Shown piece after piece: positions 14,001 to 26,000 of a DNA stretch of 64,000 bases (its first letter is position 1; each line of letters begins with the position of its first letter). Source of the stretch: Plutella xylostella (lineage: Eukaryota > Arthropoda > Insecta > Lepidoptera > Plutellidae). The position numbers were made by a program, and so were the translations under genes. The DNA lies in contig NC_064005.1 in the NCBI RefSeq assembly GCF_932276165.1, positions 4,154,001-4,218,000 of the forward strand. The letters are read 5' to 3'. The notes beneath the pieces were generated by a model that was not told the origin of the DNA, did no database searches, and saw only the letters and a program-made list of their open reading frames with translations.

Positions 14001-17000
14001 AAGGGAGACTTGAAGTTGAAAAAACATCCCAATTCCAATCTATTTAGTCGTCCATTCTTTCATACTTACGGACGACATGCTTCAAAGAGTGAGGTTTGTC
14101 GTCAAACCTCCAGAAATATGGTTATTTGGGCATGGGTGTTAAATAAATACATAGACTGAACACTAACTGAGTTTCTACTTTGGACTTTATGCTATGGGGA
14201 TTTTCACGAATTCCCAAAGTTGTAGAAGAAAACTTGTTCAGAACGAGCTCACCACCACCTTTCAGCTTACTATACCACTTTTGCTACACCACTTACACAA
14301 GAACAATACAATTTTAATTCAGTATAAAGTTTTTCATTCTCTTTTTCGCTTCCCTCCGGCTCCAATACTCACTCAGTAATCTTCCGCTTCCTGGGTCGCT
14401 TGCTGCTATTGGACGCGATTGTGTTCCCGCTGCTGCACGAGTTGGCGCTCTGGCTGCGGCGGCTCTGCAGCTTCTTCTGCACCAGGCCGCATCTGCGGGG
14501 CGTGCCGGATAGCACACTGAGATACGTTATTATGGAATACATGGAAAGACAGGCTGTATGTGATTGGGGCTTAGGAATTTGGATACTTCTTTGTTAATTT
14601 ACTGGTTAAGGGAGGAACGTTTTGGCAGTTCTGACGATGGTCAATCAGATTGTAAGTTAAAGTAGGCCAGTAAAATTTGCCTAAGGATAACCCTTTGGGG
14701 CAGATAACATTTCAGGTGGCAAATTGAGAGTTGGCGCTCTGGCTGCGGCGGCTCTGCAGCTTCTTCTGCACCAGGCCGCATCTGCGGGGGGTGCCCGACA
14801 GCACGCTGTGATACGTTATTATGGAATAGATGTAGAGGAAGGCTGTATGTGGTTATAATGTATCGGATTTCTGAAGATGGTCAATGAGATTGCAAGTTGT
14901 AAGTAGGCCAATAGAATTTTCCAAAAGATAACCCTTTGGGGCAGATAACTTTTGTGAATACCACAAACTGGCAAAGATAGCAAGGCACACGAAAGGGGCT
15001 TTCTCGAGTGAGGTATCACTTGTTTACTTTAAGCGTTTATAAAAATACCTAGCTAATTAGAGTGTACTACCCCGAGAAACAATTGTATTGTTTGGGGTGT
15101 TATGCATAAATGTATATGTCTTTTTTGAAAATGAATAAACGATTTAATTTTTTTTTTCTTATAGTATGCATACCTCCTGGCCAACCTGAACAGTCAGCGA
15201 CTGATGCCAATCTGACTAGCTAATCCTTTTACCAGGGTGGCCAACCCTAGACACGATAAAAATATTTCTTCGAGTGGAGACCACAAACTGGCAAACACAG
15301 CAAGCACAGAGATTGGTAGTAGATGATTATTGGAACTACATATTGTTACTCAATAATACCTGGAAGCTCGTCCAGAACTGTCGCTGTCCGTGGAAACGTG
15401 CGGCCGCCGCGACGACCGCGAGCTGCCCGGAGTGGGCTCACCTGAAATATATACCGATATTATTGCAATGTTCACTGGTTAACGAGTCCTCTCTTAAACT
15501 CGTACAATGAATGTCAAACCAATGAAATCGCCGTGTATAAACACAGATTGAGCGATCTAAAATATCAGGAACCGTGCTATAGAAATTGGTTATAAAGGCA
15601 AAAGTAGTGTGGCTATACAGGGTGGCCCAAAGAGTGACGTCCAAAGGAAAATGTTTGATTCCTTAGGTCAAGGGGTAGCCAAATCACCCCCATGTATGTT
15701 CAGCAATTTTTAGTAGTTTAGGAGTTATGATTTTTTTAACAAATTTTCTACGAAAATCGACCTCAGTGGATCAATTATGTTTTATTATTTTTTTGGATAA
15801 CTTTTTTAAATTATTTTTTATTTTTGTGTCATCCTCTTAAGTTGTTCTTTTAACCATAAAAGTTTCAGCTTCCTAGCTGTAATGTAAGTTAGTTATGTTT
15901 ATGTCGAAAGTTCAAATTATATCATCGAGCTAGACTGCTCTGAATTTTCTACTTGAAATTAAAAATTTAAATAGATATTCTCATGGTCCCTTATTAATTT
16001 TAAAAACTCCGCAAGGTTCCAAAATAAAATAAAAATAAAATATTGCTTAATGGGGTATTATTTGCAGAAAACAGCCTTCAAAGGTACTTGGGTGGAAATT
16101 ACCTAATTAGTAAATTGTTTCAGAAAGTTGAAAGATTCCTGTTATGTCATTATTAAGGACTAATTCAGTTAGAAAAAGTATCAAATTAAAGGGAAAATAA
16201 AATTATTTACATTTTTTTTATTTAAGTTACATTTTTGAATGTAAATTCTTAGCAAAATGTTTAAGTCTGAGTTGTAAGATTTATGAGATAATTGTATTAT
16301 TAATACTAAGTAAATAAACTCAATTAATTATTTTACACATTTACTCACAATAAATTTTCAAAATGGCGAACTCCCACAGCAATACACAACCTACATCTAC
16401 GCAAGAAATTTTCTTTAAGTCGCCTATACGCTTCTCTGTTTCATTCAGATGTCACTTTTTGACAGATGTCACATTTTTGAGAAAAGTTACTTTTTTGACA
16501 TGTTTAACTTTTTGACAGATGTCATATTTTTTACATTTGTCACTTTTTTGACTTAAAGAAAATTTCTTGCGTAGATTTAGGTAGTGTATTGCTGTGGGAG
16601 TTCGCCATTTTGAAAATTTATTGTGAGTAAATGTGTAAAATAATTAATTGAGTTTATTTACTTAGTATTAATAATACAATTATCTCATAAATCTTACAAC
16701 TCAGACTTAAACATTTTGCTAAATGTGTAAAAAAATTATTTGAGTTTATTTACTTAGTATTAATAATACAATTATCTCATAAATCTTACAACTCAGACAT
16801 AAACATTTTACCAAGAATTTACATTCAAAAATGTAACTTAAATAAAAAATAATAGTAAATAATTTTATTTTCCCTTTAATTTGATACATTTTCTAACTGA
16901 ATTAGTCCTTAGTAATGACATACCAGGAATCTTTCAACTTTCTGAAACAATTTACTAATTAGGTAATTTCCACCCAAGTACCTTTGAAGGCTGTTTTCTG

Positions 17001-20000
17001 CAAATAATACCCCATTAAGCAATAGTTTATTTTTATTTTTATTTTATATTGGAACCTTGCGGAGTTTTTAAAATTAATAAGGGACCATGAGAATATCTAG
17101 TTCAATTTTTAATTTCAAGTTGAAAATTCAGAGCAGTCTAGCTCGATGATATAATTTGAACTTTCGACATAAAAATAAGTAACTTACATTACAGCTAGGA
17201 AGCTGAAACTTTTATGGTTAAAAGAACAACTTAAGAGGATGACACAAAAATAAAAAATAATTTTAAAAAGTTATCCAAAAAAATAATAAAACGTAATTGA
17301 TCCACTGAGGTCGATTTTCGTAGAAAATTTGTTAAAAAAATCATATCTCCTAAACTACTAAAAATTGCTGAACATACATGGGGGTGATTTGGCTACCCCT
17401 TGACCTAAGGAATCAAACATTTTCCTTTGGACGTCACTCTTTGGGCCACCCTGTATAATATAATTCAACGTTATGATAGATAAACTAATACTAAGGTAAA
17501 ACACAACACAAAAAATAATGCATACCCTTAGAAGACATAGGTCTCCTTGGCTTGGGCGTCCGCTTCTCCGAGGTATCTGACTTGACGGCCGATAGACTCC
17601 GTGTCTTGGACGCCGAGCGTGGTTTTATTATCAGCGGCTTCTCTTCTGGAAGCTTCTCTTTTTCCTTTTCTTTCTCTTTCTCCTTTTCCTTCTCCTTCTC
17701 TTTCTCGCGTTCTTTCTCCGGCGGCGGCGGTGGCGGCTTTTCTTTTTCTTTCTCCTTTTCCTTTTCGATTATGATCCTGTTGATGACAAGAACAATAAGT
17801 TGAGTACATTATAAACATAAACAGGTTCACACTTGTTAAGAAAGTCTTAGTGCGCATAGTTATCGTCCTTGTTATTTTTACATTTGGTTATGTTATAGTT
17901 TGACAGCCTCCTAATCAAAGACGCCCGTTAGCACTTAGGTACAGTGAAACTATAAAGTCCTGAAATTAAATGAGGGCACTGCTATCTTTCATGTAGCAAC
18001 CCTATATAGCGAAACATAACTGACTTTGATACTTGAAATTTTGCCTGTTAACTTCCTACCTATTTATGTATTTTAAAAACAACTTACCATCCACAAAAAA
18101 GGTCTTATACAAGCTAGAAGGTGTTAATATGAAGGCTATAATAGTGAAACCAATAAATATTTATTTACATAACGTTATTACAACTGTATAAAAAAACTGG
18201 ATCTGTTGACGAAGGGCACACATAGTAAAGACATCAATTTCTCTTTTTGGACGGCCAGTTCTGTTTCTTCCAGGAGTTAGAAATATTCCATATTTTGCCC
18301 TCTTTGGCACGCTGGTCCGATATAACTATAAAATAAAATAAAAAAATCTTTTTGAGTTACACAATGCCCCCCAAATTCACACAATGTGAATTTAGTAAGT
18401 AAACAAAAAATATATCTTCAAGTATCAAAATGTTAAGGTTTGACTCAACTGAAACCAGATGAAACCTACAATCAGTGGTATGTAAACAATGTTCGACTTG
18501 GGCTCTAAACCTAGGTTTATCGATAAATGAAGCGTTGGTACTAATAAAAAATGAGTTATTACAATTTGTACAATGCTACATACCCGTCATACGCGCTGTA
18601 CGAGCGTAAACATCCTCCAAATTCGACAAAATGTGTCCAGCTTGATGTTCCGCTAAACATTGTATAAAACTCGATAAATAACTTCACTAGCTTGACTACG
18701 AATATTTATCTTCATCTTCCTAATTGCAACCAAGCGTAAATTGTTGCTTTTATCTAGATTATCCTTATAATTAATAAGAAGATTCAAAAAAACTGCCAAC
18801 CGCCTATTGACATAAACAATTGTTATGACTTTTATGTTTCTTTTCTAATGGTGCCAGGCTCCTGAAAATTTTAGTTCCTCAAACATTAATTTCAGGACTT
18901 TATAGTTTCACTGTAGTTTGCAAATTGCTCTTTTTACCTCCACAACATAGTTTAAATTCTCTTACTCATTTACAAAGGGCAGGGCCATCGCCTAGTTATC
19001 TACAATAGCTCTATTTACATCCACAATAAAGTATAATTCTCTTACTTACCGGGAAACCATTGCCAGCACCTAGTAATCTAAAATGCCTCTTATTACCTAA
19101 ACAATAGAGTTCTATTCTCTTACTTATTAACAGAGGGCATAGCCAAAGTCTAGTAATTGACTGTAGCCTAGTACATTTATCTTACTTGTAGTTGTTGGGC
19201 GGCGCGAGCGGCTGGTTGTCGGCGCTGTCCTCGCCGTCGCTGGCGCGCGCGCTCGGCGCCTTGTCTTCCTTCTCGCTCTTGTCTGTCTCGCTCTTGTCAG
19301 AGTCTTTTTCGCGGTTGACGCGCTGCCGGATTTAATGTGAGGTAAGTTAACGGTTACAATAGGTAATTTTGGGTTTTTGTAACAAAGTGTTATGTAGTTT
19401 TAAATTTTATAATTAAAATGAACATTTCATAAAAAACATATTTTATTATTTTATATTCTAACTGATTGGTTACTATTGCTAGTTTAGTTTCAAGGACTGA
19501 AGGTGACTTGTGAGGATGTAAGGGTATGCCTCAGTTAAATCTATCCGGATGGAGGTGGAGGCCGGACCGGTAGTGCTGGATGCGACAGAGACAGCTACAT
19601 ACCTGCTGCGGGGTGCCGGTGGGCGTGGAGGAGGCGCTGAAGAGGTGGGCAGCAGCTTGTCCCGGTCCCGGATGAGGGACCTGCCGGCCGGGGGCGTGTC
19701 TCTAGTGCTGGGTGCGACAGAGACAGCTACATACCTGCTGCGGGGTGCCGGTGGGCGTGGATGAGGCGCTGGAGGAGGTGGGCAGCAGCTTGTCCCGGTC
19801 CCGGATGAGGGACCTGCCGGCGGGCGGGGTGCGGGCGCCGCGGGGGTGCGCCACGAGGGTGACGCCGAGCTTGCGGTAGAACTCCTCGAAGCTGTGGAGG
19901 AATCTGGAAAGATACGACTTTTAGTACGCAGACGTTAAGGCTGGATGTTGTGTAACGTTCACAGCACCATGAAAAAACGACAACTACAGGTTTATCAGAA

Positions 20001-23000
20001 GAAAAGGCACACATAAGCTAAAGTTTCATGGGCATCCCTCCCTCACTAGTCACTTTAGCTTTTTCAACTTTCGTCATAAGTTTTACTGCCAAACATTGTA
20101 GTTTATGAACGCGTTTCTTATATACGTAATCATATTGCGAACAAGAAGTGACCTATACACTATACAGCTCAGTCAGCTATTGTATGTGAAGAGACAGCAC
20201 TTTTACTTCTTATAAATCCAGCACTTACTTCTTATAAGCCTGCTTGCAGAGGTTGGTGATGCTGGTGGTGACGGGGTGGAAGCCCATCTTGTCCGCGATG
20301 GTCTTCCACTGGTTCTGGTTTGTTACCCGGTTGTAGCCGCCGAGCTTTTGGACCACCTGTTAACAGTATCAACATATTTTTAACCGACTTCAAAAAAAGG
20401 AAGAGGTTCTCAATTCGTCGGAATCTTTTTTATTCTTCTTCTTATCGTGTCGCTGACAAACGCAAGTGCAGCAAATGTGTTTCACTGGTGCTACAAGTTT
20501 TCATTGAGATATGTAGAATAAGAGAATTAGATTAATATATTTACGTTTCTGGTTGGTAATATTCTGATGCGCTATTCAATGTTCATTACAATATTAAACT
20601 TCATTGTTGAAAAAAGTTACATTTAGCTAGCCTTTTCCGTTTAGGAGTAATTTGGTGCTTTTGTCACTTGCTTTCATTGCTAGTGAGTATATAATTACAT
20701 ACAACATAATTTTACTCACCCGAAACAGCCGGTACAGATCAATATCCTTGTTAGCGATGGTGGGGTTCCTATTGAGGGGCGTCCCGCGGTCGTCCATGAA
20801 CTTGTACAGCTGCGCCACGAAGTGGTCCTTCTCCTCGCGCGGCTCGTCGTCTGAACTCTGTGGAGGAATTAGGGGATTTAAATAAATTTAATAAATATTG
20901 TATAAGCGTGGTCTTGACTCTTGGAGCTTCGCGTCGGATTCATAGGTAAGTAGCCTATGGTACCTATATGTACACATAATGACAGCAATATTGAGCCTAA
21001 ATGCGTAGTACATAAAATGGTTCTACCTTTTTTGGCATAAGATTTATTTGCCTAATCTCGTATTGCATAGTAACGTTTGGTCAAAGTCTCGTTACGCCGA
21101 AAATCGTATGGCATAAATCTCGTTTAGTAAAAAGTTATTTCGCATAACATTGTTTAGTCTAATAATGGTATGGCCAAATCTTGAACAGCCTAATAATGCT
21201 ATGGCATAGGTTTATACAAAGTAATAATATTCGTTTGGCTTTAACTTTGACGGAGCGTCTCCCTACATAGCGCAAACTGGTGCCTTGTATTGTTTCCGCT
21301 GTTTGGAAAACGCTCCGCTCCGCTTCGCTGCGCTCCGCTTTGGTTTTGATGAACATGTGCACCTAACACGCTCCTCCTCGCTTTGCTCGTCGTCGCACCT
21401 ATTTTTAGGTTTCAATCTCATGGGGTTTGTAATAATTATAATGGTCGTTAACTTTCGATTTTTTGATCATACAACATCGTGATTTTCGGGATGTAGGAGA
21501 AAAATACCACAATTTGTACATTTACTACATACTTAATATATTATTTATTAAGATAACATTAGGAGAAACAAGATTATACATAGGTATAGACGAACATAAA
21601 TTTGAGCTAACGAAACTTAGGTGTTTAAAGATTGTGCCTAAAGAGTTTTAGACGAAACGAGCCTTATGCCACATAAGTCTTGGCAAAGTGATGGTTCGGC
21701 CAAAAAAGTTTAGACCATACGAGTTATGCGAAATGAGTTTTGGTCAATAAAGATTATGCGAGATGAGCGGAACCCACATAAAATACAATACACTTTATTT
21801 GCACCAAAAAACTCACTCGATTTGTATGGCAGCGTTCCCACTACGCCGGACCGGCAGATCTGCCGAAAACCGGACACCGGACAGAGTGTTCACATTACAT
21901 CGGATCCCGGAAGAAATTCAGACAGTCCTCAGTTGAATTTGGACCTGCACGCACAATGGACGACGAAATTGTTGTGTTGTGGTGGTATCTTAATAGAAGG
22001 CAAAATAAAAGAAAACATTGGGTACTTACACCCTATTTTACGGGAAAGATTTTCCATGCTTTTCATTTTACATCCAGGGGCGAGGGGAGCACGAGCGGGG
22101 CGAGCGGGGCCAGATACCGGCACAAACTCGTTCACATTACTCCGGGCCCGGTCGTTCTACCGGCAATTCGTAGTGACAAAACGTTCGGTAGAAATGCCGG
22201 GCTCGGCAAAAATGCCGGACCCGGGATAATGTGAATAGCTTCATATAAATTGTACAGCCACTAGCTCTTCCGGCAGATTTACCGGCGCGGCAGATCTGCC
22301 GGTCCGGCGTAGTGGGAACGCTGCCTATGCGTTCTATTAGTTTCTTACGTCACCGACAGGGGCGCTGATCAAAATATCATACAAATGGCTTTCGAATTAC
22401 GCTAAGTCGACAGCACTGTTATTTTAGATACGAGTAGATAAAGGATGATGTTGACTTTGCGGTAAGAGCTTCAAAGCCACTTATGTGTAGTCTGCCAGCG
22501 CTTCTTATCAGCGCCGATAGATTTTTCAATTGAGACTTTGTAAGCGCTTATCTAGTGCTAGTTTGGAAAAAGTAGGAAACTGACAGATCGGCGCTTTACT
22601 CTATTATACGACCTTATCTTCGCTGTAGCTACAACCGTGCGGCACACTCACATCGTCAGACGTGTTCCGGGGCTCGCTGAACAGCGACTCTCGGTCCCAG
22701 TGCGGCGGCAGCACGCCGTGGTGCAGGTACTGCAGCGCCGCCTCCACGCCCGCCCACTCCAGCGGCGCGCCGCCCGCGCGGAACTGACGCGCCTCCTTCT
22801 TGCGCACCGACGCGCCGCCGACTGTCTCACATACCTTTATGTGGAGACTCTCACACTACGATACTGGTATTCTACGCGATGTATGTGAGATACTTCGCGG
22901 CAACTAGTCTCAGACACTAGAAACGCACGGGCGTACTTAGTGTGTTTTTTTACTCGAATTTATTAAAAACCAGTTTTTCAAATATAACTCAAAAACCAAC

Positions 23001-26000
23001 GAAAACTTACTAGGAACAATGCTTACTTTCGTAATTGAACCATTTTTTAGCTGTAGTTTATATTACGATTAAAAAGACACACAAAGATTGTTTCCGTTCT
23101 GTATCACGCAAGAACGAATGCAGTATACAACAGCACACACACTCACATCGTCGGACGTGTTCCGGGGCTCGCTGAACAGCGACTCTCGGTCCCAGTGCGG
23201 CGGCAGCACGCCGTGGTGCAGGTACTGCAGCGCCGCCTCCACGCCCGCCCACTCCAGCGGCGCGCCGCCCGCGCGGAACTGACGCGCCTCCTTCTTGCGC
23301 ACCGACGCGCCGCCGACTGTCTCACATACCTTTATGTGGACACTCTCACACTACGATATTACTGGTATTCTACGCGGTGTATGTGAGATACTTCGCGGCG
23401 ACTGGTCTTGGAGAGTATAGAGTCGCGCGATCGTAATGGGAGAAGGGGCTTATAGTGTGTCTTTTTACTTGAATTTATGAAAAAACGAGTTTTTAAATAA
23501 AACAAAAAAAAAACAATGAAATACATACTTACTACAGTCCTCGAAATATAAGAGGGCCGACAAAATGTATGGGATGACAACTGGTGTCAAATATTAATCA
23601 TCTAATCTCAACAATAAGTTTTGGTGCTTTAAAAGTTCTTTTTCCTTTCGGCCGTTAAAAAATAAGCCAGATTATGTGTCTTTTTTGTATTCAATATCAA
23701 GTAAAACAAGCGTAAATAGCAAATTTGTGTAGCTGTCCAAACGTGCCTATTATATTTCGACGACTGTAACAACAATGCTTAATTTCGCTGTAGTTTACTT
23801 ATTTAATAATATTTTCAATAAAAAGACACACAAAGATTGTTTCCGTTCTGTATCACGCAAGAACGAATGCAGTATACAACAGCACACACACTCACATCGT
23901 CGGACGTGTTCCGGGGCTCGCTGAACAGCGACTCTCGGTCCCAGTGCGGCGGCAGCACGCCGTGGTGCAGGTACTGCAGCGCCGCCTCCACGCCCGCCCA
24001 CTCCAGCGGCGCGCCGCCCGCGCGGAACTGACGCGCCTCCTTCTTGGGGACTGTGTAGCTGGGGATAGAGAAGGGTTTTTTGTAAGTGTCATCATCATGA
24101 TGAATATTATTATGTAGTAGGGATTTACTGTTGGATATGAGCCCTTTGTAGGTAAAGGCATACTACATGGTACATCTTAGTTATGTAGATTTGTGTGACA
24201 GCACTTTATTTTGACGGCGGTGTCCTACCGTCACGTTTCTCCGTATTCTCTAGATACCTCCTTAGGGCTTCCGCTGCATTGAGCTTATATAATCAAAGCA
24301 GCAGAATCGTGATGCAGTATGAAATAGTACCTTATTGCGGGTGCCGGGTTTTTCTAACAACATTTCAAAATTTCAACATTCACAGCAATAATTTACTAAC
24401 TATCGTCCATCCTTAAACGAGCGCACCAAGTAGTCCTTTTTGACTTTAATCTGTCCCGTCGGTGCGGCCACCAGCGCGGGGAAGGCGGGCTGCTGCGGGC
24501 GCCGCCGCTCCGCCCCACTGGCTGCTTCTACTAGGACTACTCGACCAACACTAGTGGGTAGTTAAGAGCTGCATGGTGTGTCTAGCTACCTAATAAAACG
24601 CTGGTGTAATAACGCTCCCACACGGAATGTTTCTCTAATTACGCCTATCCTAAATACAAAAGCATCGCTCGCAAGCGTGTGGCGCTTATTCTGCGTTCTA
24701 CTTTCTAGCAATACTCACTATCGTCCATCCTTGAAAGACCGCACCAGATAGTCTTCCTTCACTTTAATCTGTCCCGTCGGGGCGGCCACCAGCGCGGGGA
24801 AGGCGGGCTGCTGCGGGCGCCGCCGCCTCGCCCCACTCGCTGCTTCTACTAGCACCACTCGACCGATACTAGTGACTACACTAGTGACTGAATTAAGGAT
24901 GCGTAGCGCCTCTACCTAATGCACATAAATACCTTCTCCCACGCGGGAAGCCTCTCCCTTAGCGCTATCCTAAATACAAAAGCGTCGCTCGCAAGCGTTT
25001 GGCGGGTATTCCGCATTTTACTCAATACCATCATTTTTCTATACATTCCAGCAAGTCAGTAATACTCACTATCGTCCATCCTTAAACGATCGCACTAGAT
25101 AGTCCTCCTTGACCTTGATCTGTCCCGTAGGCGCGGCCACCAGCGCCGGAAAGGCGGGCTGCTGTGGGCGCCTCCGCTCCGCCCCACTCGCTGCTTCTAC
25201 TAGCACTACTCGACCGATAGTAGTGGCTAGTTTATAGATACCTAGTGCGTCTACCTAACAACGCAGTCGTACACTCGTAGCAACGTCTCGGGTCTCCATA
25301 TTCCCTTAAGTCCTTAGAAAGCATGATTCAGAAAAAAGATCACTGTACTCACTATCGTCCATCCTTAAACGACCGCACCAAGTAATCCTCCTTGACTTTA
25401 ATCTGTCCCGTAGGCGCGGCCACCAGCGCGGGGAAGGCGGGCTGCTGCGGGCGCCGCCGCTCGGCCCCGCTCGCTGCTTCTACCAGGACTACTCGGCCGA
25501 CGTGCGGCTCGCGCTCAGCGCTGTCGGCTTTGGAGGGCCGGGACGTGGACTCGGTGTCGCTGTCGTCTGATCTGTGAAGGATGTGAGGGTTACGGGTTTA
25601 TGTAGTTGAAGATGTTTAAAGGAATTGTTGGTAAAGCGATCTTTTTTACTTGACTTATTTATGCCTTCCGTCATAAGTGGATAGTCGCAACTGGACAGAT
25701 TCTCAGGTGGACGGATTAGCAACTGGACAGTGTATGCAAATATTATCACACATAGTATGTATAAACATAAGCAAACGCATTCCGCGACTGCCTGTATCTA
25801 TGTATGTGTGTTTATCCCGGAATTCACACGGGAAAACCTTTTAGGGCGAAGCGAAGTTGGCGAACAGACATTTCAGCTTCACAGAATTTGAAGTTGGCAT
25901 TGTTATTACATTAGTTGCGGAAACTAAACAACCTATAGCTGAACACAAAAAAGTAGAGATTAATGTTTTTGGAACTAAACAGATTTAAACCTGGCAATAA

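Noticed and set aside
22637..24161. Arg/Cys-rich frames repeated three times
   Set aside because: Alternative-frame shadows of ARID4 exon 6 and its copies.
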